A stretch of DNA of 64,000 nt from Micromussa lordhowensis (Eukaryota; Cnidaria; Anthozoa; Scleractinia; Lobophylliidae), in the NCBI GenBank assembly GCA_964020085.1, contig CAXHUQ010000516.1, positions 17,607 through 81,606 of the forward strand. The letters are read 5' to 3'. The notes beneath the pieces are model-generated. The model searched no databases and had not been told where the DNA came from. It was given only the letters and a program-made list of their open reading frames with translations. The translations under genes were made by a program, and so were the position numbers. This document shows, piece by piece, positions 1 through 10,900 of this stretch (the first letter of the stretch is position 1; each line of letters opens with the position of its first letter).

Positions 1-134
1 GCCCGTTTGCTAATTAGCCGAACTTTGCGCGCGTCGCAACTTTGCAAACTAATACCACCAAAGCACTCCCGGGGTCGGTCCGGGTCCAAATGCGAAGTAT
101 CGGAGCTGCGCAAAATCTCGCACTATGCTAATCA
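1..134. repeat. Half-unit A of the dimer (134 bp)
   Basis: Half A starts GCCCGTTTG and ends GCTAATCA. It aligns to half B over its full length with 18 mismatches, once 26 bp private to B are left out. The longest shared stretches are around the GGTCCGGGTCC tract and the ACTATGCTAA end. This shows that the 294-bp unit arose from duplication of an ancestral monomer of about 134 to 160 bp. The halves are then inherited as one unit, because A-A or B-B neighbours are never seen here. Confidence 0.9.
9..18. repeat. 10-bp perfect palindrome GCTAATTAGC in half A
   Basis: GCTAATTAGC reads the same on both strands and recurs at the same place in almost every unit, so it sits every 294 bp through the array. 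The counterpart in half B is mutated and keeps only the ACTAGT core. It could be a protein-binding site or a mere chance palindrome; nothing in the sequence decides this. Confidence 0.6.
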
Positions 135-255
135 GCCCGGCAGATCCCCAGGCATGGCCGGCTGGCTGACTAGTTAGCCGAGCTTGACGCGTGTCGCAAC
201 TTGGCAAACTAATGGCACCAAAGCACTCCTGGGGTGGGTCCGGGTCCACATGCAA
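49..255 (-). other. Recurrent 68-codon open frame of the unit, not called a gene
   Basis: An open frame of 68 codons lies on the minus strand in nearly every unit; this is the first copy. It opens with TTG, contains no ATG-encoded methionine, and ends at a TAG. Its translation begins MHVDPDPPQECFG and has no domain, signal peptide or membrane segment that I can see. It recurs because 294 is divisible by three and the copies are nearly identical. The differences between copies are mostly amino-acid changing (Q/E, A/V, T/S, T/R-adjacent S/R, G/E), so there is no sign of protein-level constraint. One copy at about 63.0 kb is frameshifted. Confidence 0.3.
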
Positions 256-294
256 AGTTTCGGAGCTGCGCGAAATCTCGCACTATGCTAACCA
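135..294. repeat. Half-unit B of the dimer (160 bp)
   Basis: Half B starts GCCCGGCAG and ends GCTAACCA. It carries a 26-bp segment at 140-165 (GC-rich, with GGCTGGCTG micro-repeat at its right edge) that half A lacks. Whether B gained it or A lost it cannot be decided here. Most of the markers that separate unit types lie in this half (160, 161, 171, 174, 177, 202, 231, 241, 247, 257, 262, 279). Confidence 0.9.
140..165. repeat. 26-bp segment private to half B
   Basis: This is the only length difference between the two half-units. It holds GATCCCC on the left and the variable GCCGGCTGG on the right. Positions 160 and 161 within it define three variants: GG (common), AG (in many 231C units) and GA (the 161A units). 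In the AG variant the ten bases at unit positions 157-166 become a perfect palindrome, for example at 451-460. Confidence 0.85.
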
Positions 295-450
295 GCCCGT
301 TTGCTAATTAGCCGAACTTTGCGCGCGTCGCAACTTTGCAAACTAATACCACCAAAGCACTCCCGGGGTCGGTCCGGGTCCAAATGCAAAGTATCGGAGC
401 TGCGCAAAATCTCGCACTATGCTAATCAGCCCGGCAGATCCCCAGGCGTG

Positions 451-460
451 GCCAGCTGGC
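451..460. repeat. 10-bp palindrome GCCAGCTGGC of the 160A variant
   Basis: This is the first example in the window. It arises from a G to A change at unit position 160 and is found in a subset of units that also carry 94A and 231C (for example units starting at 295, 1177, 5005, 6475, 10591). The other units have GCCGGCTGGC or GCCGACTGGC here and lack the perfect dyad. Confidence 0.6.
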
Positions 461-2058
461 TGACTAGTTAGCCGAGCTTGACGCGTGTCGCAACTTGGCA
501 AACTAATGGCACCAAAGCACTCCTCGGGTGGGTCCGGGTCCACATGCAAAGTTTCGGAGCTGCGCGAAATCTCGCACTATGCTAACCAGCCCGTTTGCTA
601 ATTAGCCGAACTTTGCGCGCGTCGCAACTTTGCAAACTAATACCACCAAAGCACACCCGGGGTCGGTCCGGGTCCAAATGCGAAGTATCGGAGCTGCGCA
701 AAATCTCGCACTATGCTAATCAGCCCGGCAGATCCCCAGGCGTGGCCGACTGGCTGACTAGTTAGCCGAGCTTGACGCGTGTCGCAACTTGGCAAACTAA
801 TGGCACCAAAGCACTCCTGGGGTGGGTCCGGGTCCACATGCAAAGTTTCGGAGCTGCGCGAAATCTCGCACTATGCTAACCAGCCCGTTTGCTAATTAGC
901 CGAACTTTGCGCGCGTCGCAACTTTGCAAACTAATACCACCAAAGCACTCCCGGGGTCGGTCCGGGTCCAAATGCGAAGTATCGGAGCTGCGCAAAATCT
1001 CGCACTATGCTAATCAGCCCGGCAGATCCCCAGGCGTGGCCGGCTGGCTGACTAGTTAGCCGAGCTTGACGCGTGTCGCAACTTGGCAAACTAATGGCAC
1101 CAAAGCACTCCTGGGGTGGGTCCGGGTCCACATGCAAAGTTTCGGAGCTGCGCGAAATCTCGCACTATGCTAACCAGCCCGTTTGCTAATTAGCCGAACT
1201 TTGCGCGCGTCGCAACTTTGCAAACTAATACCACCAAAGCACTCCCGGGGTCGGTCCGGGTCCAAATGCAAAGTATCGGAGCTGCGCAAAATCTCGCACT
1301 ATGCTAATCAGCCCGGCAGATCCCCAGGCGTGGCCAGCTGGCTGACTAGTTAGCCGAGCTTGACGCGTGTCGCAACTTGGCAAACTAATGGCACCAAAGC
1401 ACTCCTCGGGTGGGTCCGGGTCCACATGCAAAGTTTCGGAGCTGCGCGAAATCTCGCACTATGCTAACCAGCCCGTTTGCTAATTAGCCGAACTTTGCGC
1501 GCGTCGCAACTTTGCAAACTAATACCACCAAAGCACACCCGGGGTCGGTCCAGGTCCAAATGCGAAGTATCGGAGCTGCGCAAAATCTCGCACTATGCTA
1601 ATCAGCCCGGCAGATCCCCAGGCGTGGCCGACTGGCTGACTAGTTAGCCGAGCTTGACGCGTGTCGCAACTGGGCAAACTAATGGCACCAAAGCACTCCT
1701 GGGGTGGGTCTGGGTCCACATGCAAAGTTTCGGAGCTGCGCGAAATCTCGCACTATGCTAACCAGCCCGTTTGCTAATTAGCCGAACTTTGCGCGCGTCG
1801 CAACTTTGCAAACTAATACCACCAAAGCACTCCCGGGGTCGGTCCGGGTCCAAATGCGAAGTATCGGAGCTGCGCAAAATCTCGCACTATGCTAATCAGC
1901 CCGGCAGATCCCCAGGCGTGGCCGGCTGGCTGACTAGTTAGCCGAGCTTGACGCGTGTCGCAACTTGGCAAACTAATGGCACCAAAGCACTCCTGGGGTG
2001 GGTCCGGGTCCACATGCAAAGTTTCGGAGCTGCGCGAAATCTCGCACTATGCTAACCA

Positions 2059-4122
2059 GCCCGTTTGCTAATTAGCCGAACTTTGCGCGCGTCGCAACTT
2101 TGCAAACTAATACCACCAAAGCACTCCCGGGGTCGGTCCGGGTCCAAATGCAAAGTATCGGAGCTGCGCAAAATCTCGCACTATGCTAATCAGCCCGGCA
2201 GATCCCCAGGCGTGGCCGGCTGGCTGACTAGTTAGCCGAGCTTGACGCGTGTCGCAACTTGGCAAACTAATGGCACCAAAGCACTCCTCGGGTGGGTCCG
2301 GGTCCGGGTCCACATGCAAAGTTTCGGAGCTGCGCGAAATCTCGCACTATGCTAACCAGCCCGTTTGCTAATTAGCCGAACTTTGCGCGCGTCGCAACTT
2401 TGCAAACTAATACCACCAAAGCACTCCCGGGGTCGGTCCGGGTTCAAATGCGAAGTATCGGAGCTGCGCAAAATCTCGCACTATGCTAATCAGCCCGGCA
2501 GATCCCCAGGCGTGGCCGGCTGGCTGACTAGTTAGCCGAGCTTGACGCGTGTCGCAACTTGGCAAACTAATGGCACCAAAGCACTCCTGGGGTGGGTCCG
2601 GGTCAACATGCAAAGTTTCGGAGCTGCGCGAAATCTCGCACTATGCTAACCAGCCCGTTTGCTAATTAGCCGAACTTTGCGCGCGTCGCAACTTTGCAAA
2701 CTAATACCACCAAAGCACTCCCGGGGTCGGTCCGGGTCCAAATGCGAAGTATCGGAGCTGCGCAAAATCTCGCACTATGCTAATCAGCCCGGCAGATCCC
2801 CAGGCGTGGCCGGCTGGCTGACTAGATAGCCGAGCTTGACGCGTGTCGCAACTTGGCAAACTAATGGCACCAAAGCACTCCTGGGGTGGGTCCGGGTCCA
2901 CATGCAAAGTTTCGGAGCTGCGCGAAATCTCGCACTATGCTAACCAGCCCGTTTGCTAATTAGCCGAACTTTGCGCGCGTCGCAACTTTGCAAACTAATA
3001 CCACCAAAGCACTCCCGGGGTCGGTCCGGGTCCAAATGCGAAGTATCGGAGCTGCGCAAAATCTCGCACTATGCTAATCAGCCCGGCAGATCCCCAGGCG
3101 TGGCCGGCTGGCTGACTAGTTAGCCGAGCTTGACGCGTGTCGCAACTTGGCAAACTAATGGCACCAAAGCACTCCTCGGGTGGGTCCGGGTCCACATGCA
3201 AAGTTTCGGAGCTGCGCGAAATCTCGCACTATGCTAACCAGCCCGTTTGCTAATTAGCCGAACTTTGCGCGCGTCGCAACTTTGCAAACTAATACCACCA
3301 AAGCACTCCCGGGGTCGGTCCGGGTTCAAATGCGAAGTATCGGAGCTGCGCAAAATCTCGCACTATGCTAATCAGCCCGGCAGATCCCCAGGCGTGGCCG
3401 GCTGGCTGACTAGTTAGCCGAGCTTGACGCGTGTCGCAACTTGGCAAACTAATGGCACCAAAGCACTCCTGGGGTGGGTCCGGGTCCACATGCAAAGTTT
3501 CGGAGCTGCGCGAAATCTCGCACTATGCTAACCAGCCCGTTTGCTAATTAGCCGAACTTTGCGCGCGTCGCAACTTTGCAAACTAATACCACCAAAGCAC
3601 TCCCGGGGTCGGTCCGGGTCCAAATGCGAAGTATCGGAGCTGCGCAAAATCTCGCACTATGCTAATCAGCCCGGCAGATCCCCAGGCGTGGCCGGCTGGC
3701 TGACTAGATAGCCGAGCTTGACGCGTGTCGCAACTTGGCAAACTAATGGCACCAAAGCACTCCTGGGGTGGGTCCGGGTCCACATGCAAAGTTTCGGAGC
3801 TGCGCGAAATCTCGCACTATGCTAACCAGCCCGTTTGCTAATTAGCCGAACTTTGCGCGCGTCGCAACTTTGCAAACTAATACCACCAAAGCACTCCCGG
3901 GGTCGGTCCGGGTCCAAATGCGAAGTATCGGAGCTGCGCAAAATCTCGCACTATGCTAATCAGCCCGGCAGATCCCCAGGCGTGGCCGGCTGGCTGACTA
4001 GATAGCCGAGCTTGACGCGTGTCGCAACTTGGCAAACTAATGGCACCAAAGCACTCCTGGGGTGGGTCCGGGTCCACATGCAAAGTTTCGGAGCTGCGCG
4101 AAATCTCGCACTATGCTAACCA
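2059..4122. repeat. Island of right-domain unit types
   Basis: Seven units carry markers that are otherwise typical of the region right of 38.8 kb. They are, in order: hexamer insertion; 86T with 247A; 174A; 94G with 231C; 86T; 174A; 174A. The first five match the order at 49405-50880 and 52651-54126. Unlike those copies, the hexamer unit here lacks 1C and 20A at its left end. I infer a long-distance transfer or an old shared segment. Confidence 0.75.
2290..2308 (+). other. G-quadruplex motif in hexamer-bearing unit (1 of 7)
   Basis: The pattern is G3-T-G3-TCC-G3-TCC-G3: four runs of three G with loops of 1, 3 and 3 bases. The fourth run exists only because GGGTCC is present in three copies here rather than two. 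Ordinary units have only three suitable runs in this place. Folding is inferred from the pattern. Confidence 0.7.
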
Positions 4123-7100
4123 GCCCGTTTGCTAATTAGCCGAACTTTGCGCGCGTCGCAACTTTGCAAACTAATACCACCAAAGCACTCCCGGGGTCGG
4201 TCCGGGTCCAAATGCGAAGTATCGGAGCTGCGCAAAATCTCGCACTATGCTAATCAGCCCGGCAGATCCCCAGGCGTGGCCGGCTGGCTGACTAGTTAGC
4301 CGAGCTTGACGCGTGTCGCAACTTGGCAAACTAATGGCACCAAAGCACTCCTGGGGTGGGTCCGGGTCCACATGCAAAGTTTCGGAGCTGCGCGAAATCT
4401 CGCACTATGCTAACCAGCCCGTTTGCTAATTAGCCGAACTTTGCGCGCGTCGCAACTTTGCAAACTAATACCACCAAAGCACTCCCGGGGTCGGTCCGGG
4501 TCCAAATGCAAAGTATCGGAGCTGCGCAAAATCTCGCACTATGCTAATCAGCCCGGCAGATCCCCAGGCGTGGCCGGCTGGCTGACTAGTTAGCCGAGCT
4601 TGACGCGTGTCGCAACTTGGCAAACTAATGGCACCAAAGCACTCCTCGGGTGGGTCCGGGTCCACATGCAAAGTTTCGGAGCTGCGCGAAATCTCGCACT
4701 ATGCTAACCAGCCCGTTTGCTAATTAGCCGAACTTTGTGCGCGTCGCAACTTTGCAAACTAATACCACCAAAGCACTCCCGGGGTCGGTCCGGGTCCAAA
4801 TGCGAAGTATCGGAGCTGCGCAAAATCTCGCACTATGCTAATCAGCCCGGCAGATCCCCAGGCGTGGCCGGCTGGCTGACTAGTTAGCCGAGCTTGACGC
4901 GTGTCGCAACTTGGCAAACTAATGGCACAAAAGCACTCCTGGGGTGGGTCCGGGTCCACATGCAAAGTTTCGGAGCTGCGCGAAATCTCGCACTATGCTA
5001 ACCAGCCCGTTTGCTAATTAGCTGAACTTTGCGCGCGTCGCAACTTTGCAAACTAATACCACCAAAGCACTCCCGGGGTCGGTCCGGGTCCAAATGCAAA
5101 GTATCGGAGCTGCGCAAAATCTCGCACTATGCTAATCAGCCCGGCAGATCCCCAGGCGTGGCCAGCTGGCTGACTAGTTAGCCGAGCTTGACGCGTGTCG
5201 CAACTTGGCAAACTAATGGCACCAAAGCACTCCTCGGGTGGGTCCGGGTCCACATGCAAAGTTTCGGAGCTGCGCGAAATCTCGCACTATGCTAACCAGC
5301 CCGTTTGCTAATTAGCCGAACTTTGCGCGCGTCGCAACTTTGCAAACTAATACCACCAAAGCACTCCCGGGGTCGGTCCGGGTCCAAATGCGAAGTATCG
5401 GAGCTGCGCAAAATCTCGCACTATGCTAATCAGCCCGGCAGATCCCCAGGCGTGGCCGACTGGCTGACTAGTTAGCCGAGCTTGACGCGTGTCGCAACTG
5501 GGCAAACTAATGGCACCAAAGCACTCCTGGGGTGGGTCTGGGTCCACATGCAAAGTTTCGGAGCTGCGCGAAATCTCGCACTATGCTAACCAGCCCGTTT
5601 GCTAATTAGCCGAACTTTGCGCGCGTCGCAACTTTGCAAACTAATACCACCAAAGCACTCCCGGGGTCGGTCCGGGTCCAAATGCGAAGTATCGGAGCTG
5701 CGCAAAATCTCGCACTATGCTAATCAGCCCGGCAGATCCCCAGGCGTGGCCGGCTGGCTGACTAGTTAACCGAGCTTGACGCGTGTCGCAACTTGGCAAA
5801 CTAATGGCACCAAAGCACTCCTGGGGTGGGTCCGGGTCCACATGCAAAGTTTCGGAGCTGCGCGAAATCTTGCACTATGCTAACCAGCCCGTTTGCTAAT
5901 TAGCCGAACTTTGCGCGCGTCGGAACTTTGCAAACTAATACCACCAAAGCACTCCCGGGGTCGGTCTGGGTCCAAATGCGAAGTATCGGAGCTGCGCAAA
6001 ATCTCGCACTATGCTAATCAGCCCGGCAGATCCCCAGGCGTGGCCGGCTGGCTGACTAGTTAGCCGAGCTTGACGCGTGTCGCAACTTGGCAAACTAATG
6101 GCACCAAAGCACTCCTGGGGTGGGTCCGGGTCCACATGCAAAGTTTCGGAGCTGCGCGAAATCTCGCACTATGCTAACCAGCCCGTTTGCTAATTAGCCG
6201 AACTTTGCGCGCGTCGCAACTTTGCAAACTAATACCACCAAAGCACTCCCGGGGTCGGTCCGGGTCCAAATGCGAAGTATCGGAGCTGCGCAAAATCTCG
6301 CACTATGCTAATCAGCCCGGCAGATCCCCAGGCGTGGCCGGCTGGCTGACTAGTTAGCCGAGCTTGACGCGTGTCGCAACTTGGCAAACTAATGGCACCA
6401 AAGCACTCCTGGGGTGGGTCCGGGTCCACATGCAAAGTTTCGGAGCTGCGCGAAATCTCGCACTATGCTAACCAGCCCGTTTGCTAATTAGCCGAACTTT
6501 GCGCGCATCGCAACTTTGCAAACTAATACCACCAAAGCACTCCCGGGGTCGGTCCGGGTCCAAATGCAAAGTATCGGAGCTGCGCAAAATCTCGCACTAT
6601 GCTAATCAGCCCGGCAGATCCCCAGGCGTGGCCAGCTGGCTGACTAGTTAGCCGAGCTTGACGCGTGTCGCAACTTGGCAAACTAATGGCACCAAAGCAC
6701 TCCTCGGGTGGGTCCGGGTCCACATGCAAAGTTTCGGAGCTGCGCGAAATCTCGCACTATGCTAACCAGCCCGTTTGCTAATTAGCCGAACTTTGCGCGC
6801 GTCGCAACTTTGCAAACTAATACCACCAAAGCACACCCGGGGTCGGTCCGGGTCCAAATGCGAAGTATCGGAGCTGCGCAAAATCTCGCACTATGCTAAT
6901 CAGCCCGGCAGATCCCCAGGCGTGGCCGACTGGCTGACTAGTTAGCCGAGCTTGACGCGTGTCGCAACTGGGCAAACTAATGGCACCAAAGCACTCCTGG
7001 GGTGGGTCTGGGTCCACATGCAAAGTTTCGGAGCTGCGCGAAATCTCGCACTATGCTAACCAGCCCGTTTGCTAATTAGCCGAACTTTGCGCGCGTCGCA

Positions 7101-7944
7101 ACTTTGCAAACTAATACCACCAAAGCACTCCCGGGGTCGGTCCGGGTCCAAATGCGAAGTATCGGAGCTGCGCAAAATCTCGCACTATGCTAATCAGCCC
7201 GGCAGATCCCCAGGCGTGGCCGGCTGGCTGACTAGTTAGCCGAGCTTGACGCGTGTCGCAACTTGGCAAACTAATGGCACCAAAGCACTCCTGGGGTGGG
7301 TCCGGGTCCACATGCAAAGTTTCGGAGCTGCGCGAAATCTCGCACTATGCTAACCAGCCCGTTTGCTAATTAGCCGAACTTTGCGCGCGTCGCAACTTTG
7401 CAAACTAATACCACCAAAGCACTCCCGGGGTCGGTCCGGGTCCAAATGCAAAGTATCGGAGCTGCGCAAAATCTCGCACTATGCTAATCAGCCCGGCAGA
7501 TCCCCAGGCGTGGCCAGCTGGCTGACTAGTTAGCCGAGCTTGACGCGTGTCGCAACTTGGCAAACTAATGGCACCAAAGCACTCCTCGGGTGGGTCCGGG
7601 TCCACATGCAAAGTTTCGGAGCTGCGCGAAATCTCGCACTATGCTAACCAGCCCGTTTGCTAATTAGCCGAACTTTGCGCGCGTCGCAACTTTGCAAACT
7701 AATACCACCAAAGCACTCCCGGGGTCGGTCCGGGTCCAAATGCGAAGTATCGGAGCTGCGCAAAATCTCGCACTATGCTAATCAGCCCGGCAGATCCCCA
7801 GGCGTGGCCGACTGGCTGACTAGTTAGCCGAGCTTGACGCGTGTCGCAACTTGGCAAACTAATGGCACCAAAGCACTCCTGGGGTGGGTCCGGGTCCACA
7901 TGCAAAGTTTCGGAGCTGCGCGAAATCTCGCACTATGCTAACCA
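3535..7944. repeat. Left copy of a roughly 15-unit segmental duplication
   Basis: The segment opens with two adjacent 174A units, then a G-type and a 231C unit, and later has a 177A/279T unit followed by a 37G unit, a G-type, a 160A/231C unit and a 67A/161A unit. The same order reappears from 7945. This copy has one extra 161A unit (starting 5299) before the 177A/279T unit. Confidence 0.7.
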
Positions 7945-10900
7945 GCCCGTTTGCTAATTAGCCGAACTTTGCGCGCGTCGCAACTTTGCAAACTAATACC
8001 ACCAAAGCACTCCCGGGGTCGGTCCGGGTCCAAATGCGAAGTATCGGAGCTGCGCAAAATCTCGCACTATGCTAATCAGCCCGGCAGATCCCCAGGCGTG
8101 GCCGGCTGGCTGACTAGATAGCCGAGCTTGACGCGTGTCGCAACTTGGCAAACTAATGGCACCAAAGCACTCCTGGGGTGGGTCCGGGTCCACATGCAAA
8201 GTTTCGGAGCTGCGCGAAATCTCGCACTATGCTAACCAGCCCGTTTGCTAATTAGCCGAACTTTGCGCGCGTCGCAACTTTGCAAACTAATACCACCAAA
8301 GCACTCCCGGGGTCGGTCCGGGTCCAAATGCGAAGTATCGGAGCTGCGCAAAATCTCGCACTATGCTAATCAGCCCGGCAGATCCCCAGGCGTGGCCGGC
8401 TGGCTGACTAGATAGCCGAGCTTGACGCGTGTCGCAACTTGGCAAACTAATGGCACCAAAGCACTCCTGGGGTGGGTCCGGGTCCACATGCAAAGTTTCG
8501 GAGCTGCGCGAAATCTCGCACTATGCTAACCAGCCCGTTTGCTAATTAGCCGAACTTTGCGCGCGTCGCAACTTTGCAAACTAATACCACCAAAGCACTC
8601 CCGGGGTCGGTCCGGGTCCAAATGCGAAGTATCGGAGCTGCGCAAAATCTCGCACTATGCTAATCAGCCCGGCAGATCCCCAGGCGTGGCCGGCTGGCTG
8701 ACTAGTTAGCCGAGCTTGACGCGTGTCGCAACTTGGCAAACTAATGGCACCAAAGCACTCCTGGGGTGGGTCCGGGTCCACATGCAAAGTTTCGGAGCTG
8801 CGCGAAATCTCGCACTATGCTAACCAGCCCGTTTGCTAATTAGCCGAACTTTGCGCGCGTCGCAACTTTGCAAACTAATACCACCAAAGCACTCCCGGGG
8901 TCGGTCCGGGTCCAAATGCAAAGTATCGGAGCTGCGCAAAATCTCGCACTATGCTAATCAGCCCGGCAGATCCCCAGGCGTGGCCGGCTGGCTGACTAGT
9001 TAGCCGAGCTTGACGCGTGTCGCAACTTGGCAAACTAATGGCACCAAAGCACTCCTCGGGTGGGTCCGGGTCCACATGCAAAGTTTCGGAGCTGCGCGAA
9101 ATCTCGCACTATGCTAACCAGCCCGTTTGCTAATTAGCCGAACTTTGCGCGCGTCGCAACTTTGCAAACTAATACCACCAAAGCACTCCCGGGGTCGGTC
9201 CGGGTCCAAATGCGAAGTATCGGAGCTGCGCAAAATCTCGCACTATGCTAATCAGCCCGGCAGATCCCCAGGCGTGGCCGGCTGGCTGACTAGTTAGCCG
9301 AGCTTGACGCGTGTCGCAACTTGGCAAACTAATGGCACCAAAGCACTCCTGGGGTGGGTCCGGGTCCACATGCAAAGTTTCGGAGCTGCGCGAAATCTCG
9401 CACTATGCTAACCAGCCCGTTTGCTAATTAGCCGAACTTTGCGCGCGTCGCAACTTTGCAAACTAATACCACCAAAGCACTCCCGGGGTCGGTCCGGGTC
9501 CAAATGCAAAGTATCGGAGCTGCGCAAAATCTCGCACTATGCTAATCAGCCCGGCAGATCCCCAGGCGTGGCCAGCTGGCTGACTAGTTAGCCGAGCTTG
9601 ACGCGTGTCGCAACTTGGCAAACTAATGGCACCAAAGCACCCCTCGGGTGGGTCCGGGTCCACATGCAAAGTTTCGGAGCTGCGCGAAATCTCGCACTAT
9701 GCTAACCAGCCCGTTTGCTAATTAGCCGAACTTTGCGCGCGTCGCAACTTTGCAAACTAATACCACCAAAGCACTCCCGGGGTCGGTCCGGGTCCAAATG
9801 CGAAGTATCGGAGCTGCGCAAAATCTCGCACTATGCTAATCAGCCCGGCAGATCCCCAGGCGTGGCCGGCTGGCTGACTAGTTAACCGAGCTTGACGCGT
9901 GTCGCAACTTGGCAAACTAATGGCACCAAAGCACTCCTGGGGTGGGTCCGGGTCCACATGCAAAGTTTCGGAGCTGCGCGAAATCTTGCACTATGCTAAC
10001 CAGCCCGTTTGCTAATTAGCCGAACTTTGCGCGCGTCGGAACTTTGCAAACTAATACCACCAAAGCACTCCCGGGGTCGGTCCGGGTCCAAATGCGAAGT
10101 ATCGGAGCTGCGCAAAATCTCGCACTATGCTAATCAGCCCGGCAGATCCCCAGGCGTGGCCGGCTGGCTGACTAGTTAGCCGAGCTTGACGCGTGTCGCA
10201 ACTTGGCAAACTAATGGCACCAAAGCACTCCTGGGGTGGGTCCGGGTCCACATGCAAAGTTTCGGAGCTGCGCGAAATCTCGCACTATGCTAACCAGCCC
10301 GTTTGCTAATTAGCCGAACTTTGCGCGCGTCGCAACTTTGCAAACTAATACCACCAAAGCACTCCCGGGGTCGGTCCGGGTCCAAATGCGAAGTATCGGA
10401 GCTGCGCAAAATCTCGCACTATGCTAATCAGCCCGGCAGATCCCCAGGCGTGGCCGGCTGGCTGACTAGTTAGCCGAGCTTGACGCGTGTCGCAACTTGG
10501 CAAACTAATGGCACCAAAGCACTCCTGGGGTGGGTCCGGGTCCACATGCAAAGTTTCGGAGCTGCGCGAAATCTCGCACTATGCTAACCAGCCCGTTTGC
10601 TAATTAGCCGAACTTTGCGCGCGTCGCAACTTTGCAAACTAATACCACCAAAGCACTCCCGGGGTCGGTCCGGGTCCAAATGCAAAGTATCGGAGCTGCG
10701 CAAAATCTCGCACTATGCTAATCAGCCCGGCAGATCCCCAGGCGTGGCCAGCTGGCTGACTAGTTAGCCGAGCTTGACGCGTGTCGCAACTTGGCAAACT
10801 AATGGCACCAAAGCACTCCTCGGGTGGGTCCGGGTCCACATGCAAAGTTTCGGAGCTGCGCGAAATCTCGCACTATGCTAACCAGCCCGTTTGCTAATTA

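Larger units (their letters stand above)
1..294. repeat. Reference unit of the satellite (unit 1)
   Basis: This is the first complete unit and gives the coordinates used in other entries (unit position 1 is the G of the GCCCG that follows CTAACCA). GC is 166 of 294. It contains 24 CpG dinucleotides. It differs from the consensus at position 154, where it has A and nearly all other units have G. Single restriction sites that would make a 294-bp ladder include CCCGGG (in half A only, near position 70) and ACTAGT (in half B only, near position 170). Confidence 0.95.
1..2058. repeat. Higher-order repeat with 3-unit (882-bp) period
   Basis: Seven units run in the order G-type, 231C/160A type, 161A/67A type, then again, then one G-type. 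The period is therefore three units, 882 bp. The two 161A units both carry 67A, but only the second also has 82A, 202G and 241T. The same three-unit rhythm returns in short runs at about 6.2-7.9 kb, 16.8-18.5 kb and 37.1-38.2 kb. Confidence 0.75.

Noticed and set aside
49..255. Calling the 68-codon minus-strand frame (and its more than 210 copies) a gene family
   Set aside because: It opens only with TTG, has no visible expression signals or known domain, is part of a tandem satellite, and its copies differ mostly by amino-acid changes. The repeat explains its recurrence.
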